Assembly: GCF_009730915.1 (NCBI RefSeq)
Contig: NC_052475.1
Coordinates: 124,001-188,000 of the forward strand
Reading direction: 5' to 3'
DNA from: Dioscorea cayenensis subsp. rotundata
Lineage: Eukaryota > Streptophyta > Magnoliopsida > Dioscoreales > Dioscoreaceae
DNA length: 64,000 nt
The position numbers and the translations under genes were made by a program. Within the stretch, counting starts at the first letter, position 1. Each line of letters starts with the position of its first letter. Shown here piece after piece: positions 50,771 to 62,398 of the stretch. Under the pieces are notes generated by a model. That model was not told where the DNA came from and made no database searches. It was given only the letters and a program-made list of their open reading frames with translations.

Positions 50771-52931
50771 TGGTCATTATGGAGGTTCCATCTCAAGAGA
50801 TATTTGGGATCTCATTGCTCTATTCCTGTAGTTTAGGACGTGAAAAGACTGATGTGGGATTCAAATTGAGGAATATATTTCTCTCACAAGGGTTAGCCAA
50901 GTTTTTTATGAAGATAAATAATATCCAATAAAAATGCAAGATATTTCATGCTCAATGATTCTATTAATCATGATGCAATGGTCAATAACTTCGTGATTTA
51001 TTCATTTAATTAAAAAAAAATGATGCAAAGTAGAGATCCTGTTAGTGGAGATAAGATAAGACTCAATATTCTTATTTTTTAATAAATAAATCATAAATAC
51101 ATTAAAAATGCTGTAAAATAGAGTCTTCGTGGGAATTGTTTTACTTATAAGTGCTTGTTTTGTAGCAAACCAAACATCAAAAACGAATTTTTATATGTAA
51201 AATATTTTACATCACATCTACTTACATCAAACTAAACAGCCCTTAAAAAAAACAGAGTAACAGAGTATAAGCCAACAAATAAGAACAAAACAGAGCAATA
51301 ATATGGAACAAACAAAAACAAACCGATGACATCCACCAAGAGTGGAACTTAGATTAAAACAAAAACAACACCGTTAATAGTGGTTACAAAACAAAAACAA
51401 ACACAAAATCAAAAACATAAAAAAAAATGGACGAATGCTGCTTGTGGAAGGCTTCCACCTAGCATAACGATATTTTAAAAACTAGTTTTATTTTTTTATT
51501 TTTTTATTTTTTTTAACAAAGTGGACTATGTTAAAAGATTATATTCATCACATAAAAAAGATTATATGCACGATAAAAATTATGCCGTCAAGCAAGTGGG
51601 CTCTTTGAAAATTACATAATTTAAAATGATTGATTTTTCCCCTTGAATGCATATCATTTTACATTAATGTATTTATATAATTATTAAGTTAAAATTATTA
51701 CAGCTATCACTTTTTTTTCAGCACTCCAAGTCTTAAATACAAATTCTAGTACCATAACATTATCATTGAAAGACGTATCTTTACATATTTTAGATTGGAA
51801 CATCTATCTTATTAATGGAGGGTTGATTTGTGTCATTGTAATATTTGTTCTTTCTACAAAGCTACCACCGTCAGTAAACTTTGAATAAAAGGCTCCGTGT
51901 CATGTTGGTTTCCATATGCTTTTTTAATCAACAAGACATGAGATTCGTAATTTGTGGGGGATCTTCTTGTCTTGTTTGATGAATTATTTTTTATTACACT
52001 GTAAATCTTAAGTACTTTAAGTGGGACTATAATATCCTTCTTATCTCCATAATCTTCAACCCTACGATCCATGTAGACGTAGAACTACATGCAAATCACT
52101 TTTTTTAACCACTATCAAGGTTATTACCGAGTTAATATTAGACTTTCGCCTATCGGCCATTTTGAAGATAGAGTTGATTTCTTGCAAACAATTTTTAGAA
52201 AAGTTCTTTCCGTGTTTAATAATTAGTGGAGTAAAGAATTATTAGACATACATTATAGCACTCATTGATTTTCATGCCAGGAAAGCTTTGAACACAAGAT
52301 ATGTTTTGGATTCAAAGGATAAAGTTTTACGGCCTCTTGTTTTACGAGACCGGATTGTTTGTCAATTGGACAAATTTGGTACTAATTATAAATCCTCCAT
52401 TTCACTTACTTTGGCATGCGCATCAGTAGCTACAATCCCAATACAGAGAATATTGCATTATGCATTCGGTTTGTGGGAAAGGTTAGCACATTCTTTTCTA
52501 CGAGGTAATATTAAAATTAACAATTAAGGTTAGGGTTTTTTTTGGAAAAGGTGGATTAATTAAGGTTAGGTTGACTCTATTTTCTATAATAAATTTTAAC
52601 TATTTTAATTATATTCTACACAATATCAAATTGAGCAAATTAAACTAAATGGTTATATACATGTATCACACTGGACAAAGTAACTAATCAGGCCATGCTC
52701 AAGCTATGCAGGGAATAAGCAAGGGTTTTAATAATGAACACAAACATTTTTGTGATGCAAATTGATGACGATGCAAGAAGGACATGTGTCATCAAGTTGG
52801 ATAACCAGCGAGTCAAAAAGCCAAATATTTGACTCATAATGCAGTAAAACAGCATATGCTCCTTGTTATCCCTAGTGGAAATTAAAGCGGAAAAAACTCC
52901 GTCACCAAATTGCCATCCACCTGTAAACGCC

Positions 52932-52938
52932 TATATAA
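52932..52938 (+). promoter_or_regulatory. TATA box of gene F
   Basis: TATATAA sits in a block (GCCTATATAACCTTTGC) shared with gene G, 81 bases before the ATG at 53019. Confidence 0.55.
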
Positions 52939-53018
52939 CCTTTGCATGTTGTATAGCCTTGCTGCATACCATCCAACAATTAGCTTACACTACACTACCA
53001 ATATCAATTCGATCAACA

Positions 53019-53492
53019 ATGGTAATGATCTTATTATAGTACCTTGGATTCTCTTCTGATAAACTATGCATAATATATATATATATATATCGTACATATA
53101 AGGGCGTTAATTAGTGAGGCATATATATGTATAATTAACCAGCCATTTTGATCACTCACTTGTATCTTATATTGGCAGGGGCAGGCGTGCTCAGCATCAT
53201 GCCGTCCCTACAGGCCATGTGGTCTCCCTGGATGTCCCCACAAAGGGGAGGTCCTAATCAGGTGGACAACAATGCGCAAGGCGAGTTAGGCATGGACGTC
53301 GCTGGCAACCAAGTTGTTGGCGGACGTGGAAAAGTCGAGATTGGTGTGGGGAACAACGCTGGGGGTGACAATCGCGGCAGAATAATAGACAACGATGTCT
53401 ACAACACAGACAGGAGTGTTGACATTGGCGTGGGAAACACAGCTGGAAGGGATAACAAGATGCAAGTTTACGGCAACAAGGTTTGCCGTTAA
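53019..53492 (+). pseudogene. Gene F: frameshifted, shorter sister of gene G
   Basis: It has the family layout: ATG-only exon 53019-53021 with donor GTAATG, then exon 2 from 53179 opening GQACSASCRPYRPCGLPGCP, a perfect Cys-motif match. About 25 codons later (53259-53262) the coding strand has one base fewer than gene G: ATC-AG-GTG where G reads ATC-GGA-GTG. In the original frame translation stops at TAG 53287-53289, after 37 codons. In the shifted frame the body is open to 53492 and encodes three repeats (VDNNAQGELGMDV, VEIGVGNNAGGDNRGRI, VDIGVGNTAGRDNKMQV) ending NKVCR. Gene G has six. Either a recent loss of function or a sequence error. An AATAAA lies at 53671. Confidence 0.75.
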
Positions 53493-54477
53493 CCACTCAG
53501 GAACTAGTACGTCTTCAAACGCAACAATAAATACTAGCAACCTGCTGTTGCCTGTCATAAGTCTAAGTACTAGTTGTGCTCGCTACTTTACTTCTGTTTG
53601 TTCTATAAGAACGGCTGCATTGTATTGTGTATGCCATGCGTGAAAGCTTGTCAGCTTTATTATATGATGAAATAAAATGGCAGCAGCATTATACGTATAA
53701 TAAACGCTTTGTGATGCTCTGTCCCCCACTGGTTGTTGGTCTCTGTTTATATATACGAACATGAGGATGTCAAGGATGTTAAATACTTCATTTCTTTTTT
53801 TTTTTAATTATGTATTAAGGGAGACGGTAAAGAAGTTCATTCCACCACCCGAGCTGCTTATAATGATCGTCTAGCTTCAGAGAGGGCTAGCTAAGTCTTC
53901 CTGCTTTTCTTCCCCTGTTTTCCAACGAACCAGGAGACCTATTTCAAGGCTGTATAATCAGGCCCAGGCCAATTTAAACCATAATAAGACCCATTTCACT
54001 GCAAACCTAGATTTTTATTTCTGTTTTAGATTGGCTGACAACCCCCGGCCCCTTTCCTTCTTATTGATACACAATAGGTTGTGAAGAAAAAAAAGACTGT
54101 TTCGTTCCTTTTTCCTCTCTTTTATGAACAACTCAGCTGTAGTTTTCTTTTCTTCTCAGCTCCATGTTGTTTGTAGGTGTGGCAGTGCATCACTTTTGGT
54201 GATTGTCTCCTAGTCTTGTTTCTTTCTTTTTGTTGTTTTTTTGGTCTTTGTTTGTTATTTTATTTTATATTTGTCTAGTTCGTCTGTTTGTTTTGTTGTC
54301 TTTGTATTTGTTTTATTCTAATTTTTTTTAATAAATCAGTAATTTATTCACTCTACTATATAAAAAACACTTGCAACTTCCAATGATACTATTGAACCAC
54401 TCCTTGTTTTGTTCTTAAATTTCCATTTGAGGAATTGAGGTTAAAGTATTTTTTTACTTTAATAAATATGATTTATC
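53493..54477. other. 3' flank of gene F and intergenic DNA
   Basis: Up to about 54000 this belongs to the left duplication copy. From 54130 to 54350 a T-rich stretch ending near an AATAAAT resembles a LINE 3' UTR, but no coding part is attached. No gene. Confidence 0.4.
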
Positions 54478-55076
54478 TTGTTTTTTGTTTTTCTGAGGCT
54501 ACATTTGGCTTCTGCTATCTGGGGATACTTTGGTAGGATCTTTGGTGATCGGGTTCCCCCGCGGAGTCTTAAGGACCTCTTAGGCAACTGGCAGAGGAAT
54601 GCTTCTAAATCTATGTTTTACTTTTGGGACTTACTTGTTAAGGCTATCTCTTGGTGTATTTGGCTTAAACGAAACGCTCGCATTTTCAATTCTAATTACA
54701 TGTCGAATGGCTCTATTATTAAAAAATTGATCATTTGATAATTTTGTGGATTTCTGCAGCGCTTGAGGCAAAAAGAGCTAAATTGGAGGAACCAGTGTCT
54801 AAAATCAAGAGGAGTCTGGAGTTCCTGTCTTCTACTGATGACAGGCAGGCTATCTAGGAAGCGAGGCCGCCCCCAGGGAGAGTAGTCTTGTTGTTTCCAT
54901 TCAGGTTCCCTAAAGGATTCCCCATTCCTTTAGGACCCTCTTCTTTGTAGTTTTTTCCCTGTTTTTGTTGCTTCCCACTTCTGGTGGTTGACTTTACTTT
55001 GCCAGTTGTAGCCACTTTTCTGGTGGAATTTGTTATCTTTTTATTGCATTGTGGTTTATCCATTAAAAAAAAAAAC
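54478..55076 (+). mobile_element. LINE 3' fragment
   Basis: A frame at 54478-54738 contains SAIWGYFGRIFGD and a WCIWLKRNARIFNSN block, matching in order the IWGHFYRLF and NIWLARNDCIFNA blocks of the LINE at 4940-6108. A T-rich 3' UTR and an A-run at 55064-55074 close the copy. It is 5'-truncated and dead. Confidence 0.75.
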
Positions 55077-55379
55077 ATTTGGTGCGGCACTAACATGATT
55101 GACTATGTCAACGTCCACTGTGGTTTTTTTTAAACGAGAGAGTTGAATCATCAAATTGTATTTATTCCAAATAATTACATAATTTATTTATACCTATAAT
55201 AATAATAATAAATCATTTAGCGTTTGTGGGCTATTCATTAGAAAGAGCACGATATATATTTCTGTTTTAATTTGTAAAATAAAAATAATAAAAACATAAA
55301 TCAAGATGCATATGTCATCATCACCAAGCTAATGAAGGAAGAATTAGTTGACCCGTAACCTTGGCTCGAAAAATTATAT

Positions 55380-55541
55380 TAATCGTTTAGAATAATAAAA
55401 TATCCGCTCTTGATAATCTAGCCAAACGGAGGTTCAATAAGTCAGCCGATGTGTCTTTTACCATGGCACCGTAGATATGGTTGACTCCTCGGCGGAGATC
55501 CAATCATTTTGAAGGCTCCATCTTAAACTTCACTTAAGGGA
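55380..55541 (+). mobile_element. Short LINE ORF2 fragment
   Basis: 'aataataaaatatccgctcttgataatctagccaaacggaggttcaa' type sequence parallels 50620-50670 and encodes a decayed zf-RVT phrase (DNLAKRRF). The copia element is inserted just after it. Confidence 0.5.
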
Positions 55542-55546
55542 TATTT

Positions 55547-55685
55547 TGTTAGAGAATACAGCTGTGTATACAGCTGTATATCTATATTTGTATAGCTACC
55601 ATATTTATAAAACTGTGTATCTATATATACCTTGTACAATTGTAGGCTTTTGTAATGAAGATTGATTAATCTTTTCCACCTAACA
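55547..55685 (+). repeat. 5' LTR of the copia element
   Basis: 139 bp, TGTTAGAG to CCTAACA, highly similar to 60241-60380. It is unusually short for a plant LTR. Confidence 0.93.
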
Positions 55686-55697
55686 TGGTATCAGAGC
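55686..55697 (+). other. Primer-binding site of the copia element
   Basis: TGGTATCAGAGC directly follows the 5' LTR. It is complementary to the 3' end of initiator methionine tRNA, the usual primer of plant copia elements. Confidence 0.9.
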
Positions 55698-55959
55698 GGT
55701 TTTTCTAAACCTAATTTTTTTTTCCACACCACCACCCTCGATCCGCGTGCACCATCCTCGATCCGCGCCTTTCGCCCTCGGCTCGCCGCGCATGCACGCG
55801 CCCGGCGCCGCCGCGTGGCCCGATAGCGCCGCTGCACGCGTCTCCCAGCGCGTTCCGGTCGCGCCGTCATTGCACATCCCGGTAGCGCGCCGCCCGGTGA
55901 TGCATTCGCAGCGCGCCCGCGCCCGCCCGCGCCGATCCTCGAGCGCGTAGTGTGTTTTC

Positions 55960-56692
55960 ATGGCCTCTACCCAAGTTTCTTATCTCCAAAAGGCGGACGT
56001 CATGCTCAATGACAAGAATTATAAAGCATGGTCGTCCACTTTACGTGTGCTCCTTCGCGGACTTAATCTTTGGGGTCATGTTGATGGTACCCGTCCGCCT
56101 CCATGTTCTTCTAGTGCCGTTTCTTCTAGCTCCTCTTCGTCTACAGTTACCAGCGCGTCCTCTTCCACGTATGCTGACTTGCTCAAGTGGACTAAGGATG
56201 ATGCTCGTACCATCGCTATCATCTGTCAGTCCTGTGAGCTTCATATTCGTTTGGCTGTTTGTGATCTTTCTACAGCCAAGGGCGATTTGGGATCATCTGC
56301 GCGCCCTCAATCTTCCTTCCAGTTAGGTGTTACGCTACTCCTTGCTACAGACTCTCACTTTTACCTATCGGCGTGAGACCTCTGTCTCGGATTTCTTTGC
56401 CGTGCTCAGTGATTTATGGCGTCAGTGTGATGAGATGACCCCCTCTCCTTCTCCGACCTGTGCCCAGTGTCTTGCCATTGCTCAATATCGTGATTATCTT
56501 CACATTTATGAGTTTCTCATGCGTCTTCGCCCTGAGTTCGAGGCCGTTCGGGCTCAGCTACTGCACTGGGTTACACCTCCGTCTGCTAGTGATACTCTGG
56601 CATATGTACTTGATGAGGAGATTCTTCTTCGGTCCTTAAATGTGGTTCCACCACCTGATGCTCCTCACTATGTTCTTGCTGCACCCCAGTAG
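55960..56692 (+). pseudogene. copia gag region, frameshifted
   Basis: The first frame (from 55960) starts MASTQVSYLQKADVMLNDKN and contains NYKAWSSTLRVLLRG, typical of the copia gag N-terminus. Near 56280-56330 the homologous reading moves to another frame, which continues with a YRRETSVSDFFAVLSDLW block and stops at 56692. A CCHC zinc knuckle was not recognised. The gag frame is preceded by an unusually GC-rich leader (55740-55950). Confidence 0.8.
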
Positions 56693-56999
56693 AACCTAGT
56701 GCCGACCATTGCTCCTTTGATGCCGTCTCCTGGTCTTAGCGCTCCTGTCGAGTCCTCATCTCGGGTCCTCGGGGGACCCGGTTTCTAGTGCGCCTCCTGG
56801 GCGAGTCGGGTTCGATGTCATTCTTGCCATGCTCCCGCCCCGTATTACGTCTCGAGTGTCGCATGAGCTCAGCGGGCTCGGATGAGCGATGCAGGCGAGG
56901 GCCCCAGCCCCCACCCCTCGACTACTCGGGGTGGTCCATTGTCTCTTGGCGGTTCGACCTTCTTGCGACTTTCGAGTCGGATATCTCCTTTCTTACGCC

Positions 57000-59900
57000 C
57001 CGGTACTCACTCGGGATGCCTCAGAGCGTCTCCACTCACCCATCAGTCGCCTCTGCCCCTACAGGTATTTTTTCATCCTCTTGGTTACTTAACTCTAGAG
57101 CTTCTTTTTATATGACCTATGATGATACCCACCTTCATTCTCTTCACCCTTTTTCTTCTAATCTTCGTGTCATTATCGCTAATGGCACGACACTCCCTGT
57201 CCCTAGTCGTGGCCTCTTACACACCACTCATTTTTATATTCCTGATGTTGCCTTTGTACCATAGCTCTCCATGAACCTTATTTTTACTGGCCAGCTCGCT
57301 TCTCTTGGTTATCTTCTTATTTTTGATGAGTTTAGTTGTCGTGTGCAGGATCGTCTTATAGGGACCCTCATTGGAGCTAGACATCGCCATAGTGGGGTGT
57401 ATGTGCTCGATCATCTTCGTCTTCCGTCCTCTTCTACGTTACTAGCGGCCTCGGTTTATTATTTTTCTACTGTTCGTTTCCATCAGTGGCATCATCGGCT
57501 TGGCCATCCTAGTGGTTCTCGTCTGTCTTCTCTTATTCATCAGGGTATTTTAGGTCGTGTTTCAGTTGATAATTCTCATTCTTGTTCGGGTTGTAAGCTT
57601 GGCAAACAGCTACAACTCCCGTATCCTTCGAGTGTGTCTAGGTCTGGGTCTGCGTTTGAATTAGTTCATTCGGATGTTTGGGGTTCTGCCCCATATGTTT
57701 CCAAAGGTGGACATCGTTATTATGTTATTTTTGTTGATGATTTCTCCCGTTACACTTGGATTTATTTTATGCGTGCTCGTTCCGATTTTTTAAAGGTTTA
57801 TATTGATTTCTCTAATATGGTGCGCACCCAATTTTTTGCCATCATTCGTACTTTCCGTTCCGATTCAGGAGGAGAGTATCTTTCTCATGAGTTTCGTGAG
57901 GTTCTTGCCTCCCACGGCACTCTTCCTCAGCTCTCTTGTCATGGTGCCCATGCTCAGAATGGCACTGCTGAAATGAAACATCGTCATATTCTTGAAACCG
58001 CTCGTACTCTTCTCATTGCCTCCATGTTCCCCCTCACTTTTTGTCTGAGGGTCTGTCTCTCTTCTTGTTTACCTCATCAATCTTCAACCCTCTTTCCTTT
58101 CTTCACGGTTGTAGTCCGAGGGAATGTCTTTTTCCGACCCTACCGGTTATTCTCATCTTCGTGTGTTTTGGTTGTTTTGTGTTATGTCCTCCTTATGCCT
58201 CGAGGCGGATTAAACTTTTACCTTTCGATCTGTTCCTTGTGTCTTCCTTGGTTATAGTCCTGAGTACAAAGGCTATCGGTGTTATGATCCTATCACACGT
58301 CGCCTCCGTATCTCGCGTGATGTCTCCTTTGTTGAGGATCGTCCTTTCTTTGTCCTTTCCCCTTCCTCTTTTTCTCACTCCTCTACTACATTGTCCGATG
58401 TTTAGTTTCTCATTGTGTCCTCACCACCTCCTTTGTCCCCATCTCCACCTGTATCTCATCCATCTGTTTCACCGTTGACTGCTGACCCTCCTGTCCAGTT
58501 TTCTATTCCCACTCCTCTTCTTCCTGAGCAGTCACCCCCGGCGCCAATGGCTTCCTCTGATGTGTTCCCTGCGGATGATCCCCCTGCACGTCGTTATCCT
58601 CTTCGTGATCGTCATCCTCTTGATCGCCTTAATCTTGCCTCTCGAGCTTCTTGACCTACCTATTTCTCCCTCCAATGACCCTCCAGAACCATCTTCTTAC
58701 TGAGAGGCTGTCAAAATACCTGAGTGGCAAGCTGCTATGTCTGTTGAGTTGGAGGCGCTCGAGCACACCTCTACATGAGATTTGGTTCTCCTTCCTCCTG
58801 GTGTTGTTCCCATTACCTGCAAGTGGATCTATAAAGTCAAGACTCGCTCTGAATGTTCTGTAGAGCGGTACAAGGCTTGCCTTGTGGCTCGTGGTTTTCA
58901 GCAGGAGCAGGGATGAGATTATGATGGGACTTTTGCTCCTGTAGCTCATATGACTACCATTCGAGCTCTCATTATTGTCGCTGCCGTTCGACGATGGTCC
59001 CTCTTTCAGCTTAATGTGAAGAATGCTTTTCTTCATGGGGATTTTCAGCCGGAGGTTTACATGCTTCCTCCCCCTGGTTTTTCTTCTCCTTCTGGTTTGG
59101 TCTGTCGCCTTCGGAAGGCTCTATATGGTCTCAAACAGGCTCCTCGGGCCTGATTTGAATGTTTCAGTTCTGCTGTGGTTGCTGTTGGTTTTCAGCCTAG
59201 TCCGCATGATCCCGCTTTGTTTGTGCACTCTTCCTCTCGTGGTCGGACTTTGTTGTTGCTTTATGTGGATGATATGATCATCACTGGTGATGATCCTGCT
59301 CATGTGGATTTTGTCAAGCATCACCTTTAACAACATTTTCAGATGACTGATCTTGGTCGATTGAGCTATTTTTTGGGCATTGAGGTCATTTATACTTCTA
59401 TTGGTTTTCAGTTGTCCCAGCAGCGTTACACATCTGATATCCTCGCACGGTCAGCTCTCTTTGACTCTTGTGCTGTGACCACTCCTATGGAGCTACATCT
59501 TCAGTTGCGTGCTGATGAGGAGACTCCCTTATCTGATCCGACACGCTATCGTCACTTGGTTGGGAGTCTGGTCTATCTTACCATCACTCGTCCAGACATT
59601 GCTTATGTTGTGCATGTTTTGAGTCAGTTTGTTAGTGCACCTACTTCTGTTCACTATGCCCATCTTTTGAGGCTTTTGCGCTAACTTCGGGCGACTCCGT
59701 CTCGAGGCCTTCTCTTCTCTCAGCACAGTTCTCTGGAGCTTCGTTCTTATTCTGATGCTACTTGGGCTAGTGATCCGTTTGATCATCGTTCTGTTACTGG
59801 CTTCTGTTTGTTCTTGGGCTCTTCTCTCATTGCTTGGAAGTCCAAGAAGTAAACTGGCGTTTCTCGGTCTAGCACTGAAGCAGAGCTTCGTGTTATGGCT

Positions 59901-60150
59901 ACTATTGCTGAGGAGATTGTTTGGTTGCGTTGGCTTTTGCATGATCTTGGTGTTGTCTCTCATGCTCCTACTCCTCTACATTGTGACAACACGGTGCCAT
60001 TCGGATCACTTTGAATTACATCCAAACATTCCTTCTCCAAGCATATTGGCGTTGATGCTTTCTTCTTGCGTGATTAGTACATCAAAGGCATTCTGGCTCC
60101 CCAGTTTGTTCCTTCTGAGCGTCAGCTTGAGGATCTGTTTACTAAATCTC
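57000..60150 (+). pseudogene. copia pol region (protease, integrase, RT, RNase H), interrupted
   Basis: Protease: the WLLDSGAS-type motif is present at about 57085-57115 but reads WLLNSRAS, so the catalytic Asp is replaced. The GAG-pre-integrase HHRLGHPS and C-x2-C region lies at 57490-57600. The integrase core (57650-58010) shows HSDVWG, SDSGGEY and an NGTAE...E segment, so the DDE triad appears present. Frameshifts follow near 58030-58260 and a Pro/Ser-rich linker at 58390-58650. Reverse transcriptase covers 58700-59690, with YVDDM at 59262-59276. The RNase H-type end (59690-60120) contains SRSSTEAELRVMA. Stops occur at several points, so no intact polyprotein is encoded. Confidence 0.85.
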
Positions 60151-60213
60151 AGACACGGGCACAACATGATTTTCTCTTGTCCAAACTCTCGATGTTTGAT
60201 CCCCCGTGAGTTT

Positions 60214-60240
60214 GGGGGGTGGGGGTGGGGAGAGGGGCGG
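60214..60240 (+). other. Polypurine tract of the copia element
   Basis: A G-rich purine-dominated run directly abuts the 3' LTR. It is the expected plus-strand priming site. Confidence 0.8.
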
Positions 60241-60380
60241 TGTTAGGGAATCTGTTTGTGTATACAGTTTGTATATCTATATTTGTATAGCCACCATATT
60301 TATATAACTGTGTATTTATATATACCTTGTACAATTGTAGGCTTTTGTAATGAAGATTGATTAATTTTTTCCACCAAACA
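60241..60380 (+). repeat. 3' LTR of the copia element
   Basis: 140 bp, TGTTAGGG to CCAAACA, partner of 55547-55685. Confidence 0.93.
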
Positions 60381-62314
60381 TATTTAAGACATGATTAATC
60401 TCTTTGAGGATGTCAAAAGACTCAGACATGATCTCTCACAAGAGGATCAGTCATTTTAATTTTTATTAAAGATGAAGAATATTAAATAATTAATAATGCA
60501 AGATATTTTATGCTCAAAATGATTCAATTGAGCAGAGGCAGAGATCCTTTTAGTGGTGATAAGATAAGGTTTAATATTCGAACTAACAACATATTAATAT
60601 TTGAAAGATTATATTCATCATAAAAAGTTATATTCATCATAAAAATTATGAGGCTCTTAGGGATCTCTTTATCTTTGTTGTTTTTATTTTATTCTCGATT
60701 GGTGTTTAGTATTTTTTGTTTTTATTATTTTTCCTTCGTGTTTTATCAATTTTTATTTTTAATGAATTGTCTTGTTATATGTTTTTTTAATACACATAAT
60801 TTATTTATTTTTTAATAAATAAATAATAATAAATAAAAAAAAAAAAAAAATTGCCGCCAAACAAGCGGGCTCCTTGAAAACTAAATAATATAAAATGATT
60901 GTTTTTTTCTTCTTTTTGTTTCTGAATGCACATCTAGTTACATTAATGTACTTATATAATCATTAAGTTAAAATTATTACATGCAACTATTAATTTTAAT
61001 TTTCAGCACTCTTCAAGTCTAAGGTACAAATTCTAGGTTTTTTTTAATAACATAATTAATATTTTCACCTAAAGGGGCATCTTTACATTTTTCAAATTGG
61101 GGTATCATCTTATTAATGGAGAGTTGATTTGTCATATTCTAATTCTCCTTTCTACAAAGCTTACCACTGTCAGTGAACTTGGAATAAAGCTTCTGTGTTA
61201 TCTTGGATATGATTCCATATGATTTTTTAATCAACAAGACATGAACTTCTTTGTGAAGGATCTTCTTATATGGTTTGAAGAATTATTTTTTATTGAATTG
61301 CAAGTCTTTAAGTACCTTAAGTGGGACTATATCCTTCGTCTCTTTAAAATCTTTGACTCTACAATCCCTGTAGAACTAATTACACGTAGAAATTACTCCT
61401 TTTTAACTACTATTAAAGTTATCACTGATTATTAGATTTGTCGTACCAAAATCTTTGATTCTACAATCCTTGTAGGACTGATTATACATAGAAATCACTT
61501 TTTTTTAACCACTATCAAGGTTATCACTAATCATTAGACTTACCACCGATTGGTCATTTTTTTTTTATAAAAAAGTGGATAAACCACTGTTTTATTAAAA
61601 AAAACCAGTTCAAACAAGCACAGAATAGACCAACAAAAAAAACATTATTGGCCATTTTTTTAAAGATATATTTGGTTTTTGACAAACAATTTTTACAAAA
61701 GTTAGTTCTCTCCAAGCTTAATAAAATCGTGTAGTTGTTGGAGTTTTAGTGGAGTAAAAAATTATTAGACATATAACACTCATTAAATTTAATGCCAAGA
61801 AAGCTTTGAACAGAAGAGATGTTTTGAATTCAATGGATCAAGTTTTGTTTTCCAAGACCAAATTGTTTGTCAATAAGACAAATTTCGTGCTATATTACTC
61901 ATGGATCGGAGGGGTTTGAGGCAGTGAAACCCTAATTATCGCTATTCATCGTTATGATGTAGTTGTTGTTAGCTGTTTGCTCAACAATAAACTTCTACAC
62001 GATAACATTGAACAAATTAAACTAGAAAGGGTTATCAATATTTATCATGCAAAACAGAGTAGCTAATCAGGGGATGTTAACTAAGCTTGCTCAAGCTCTA
62101 TAGGGAACAAGTAAGGGTTATAATAAACACAAACATTTTTGTGATGCAAATTAATCATGATGCGAGGAGGACATGTCTTCAAGTCGGATAACAAGCGAGT
62201 TGAAAACCCAAACATTTGAATCATAATGCAGTAACAAGAGCATATGTTCCCTCTTATCCTCAGTGGAAAGTGGAAGGAAGTCCGTCTCCAAATTGCCATC
62301 CACTTGCCAACGCC

Positions 62315-62321
62315 TATATAA
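62315..62321 (+). promoter_or_regulatory. TATA box of gene G
   Basis: TATATAA in the block GCCTATATAACCTTTGC, 78 bases before the ATG+1 boundary, conserved with gene F. Confidence 0.55.
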
Positions 62322-62398
62322 CCTTTGCCATGTTCTACAGCCTTGCTGCATACCATACAACAATTAGCTTACATTAGCAATCTCAACCAGTTTCAAAA

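Larger units (their letters stand above)
50830..54000 (+). repeat. Segmental duplication, left copy (contains gene F)
   Basis: Long stretches here recur in the same order and orientation at 60390-63700. Examples are the 'caagatatttcatgctcaa' block, the 'aatgatt...cattaatgta.ttatataat.attaagttaaaattatta' block (51600-51700 against 60880-60985), the promoter and gene body of F and G, and the 'taagggag.cggtaa.gaagt.cattccaccacc' block after the genes. Identity is patchy with indels, so the duplication is not recent. Part of the left end also resembles 49670-50060. Confidence 0.8.
55547..60380 (+). mobile_element. Ty1-copia LTR retrotransposon, complete ends, degenerate coding region
   Basis: 4834 bp, flanked by the exact 5-bp target duplication TATTT (55542-55546 and 60381-60385). 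LTRs of about 139-140 bp start TGTTAG and end with ACA. A primer-binding site and a polypurine tract are adjacent to the LTRs. Domain order is gag, protease, integrase, reverse transcriptase, RNase H, which is diagnostic of Ty1-copia. Several stops and frameshifts break the polyprotein, so this copy is not autonomous. The two LTRs differ at roughly a dozen positions, so the insertion is not very recent. Confidence 0.95.
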
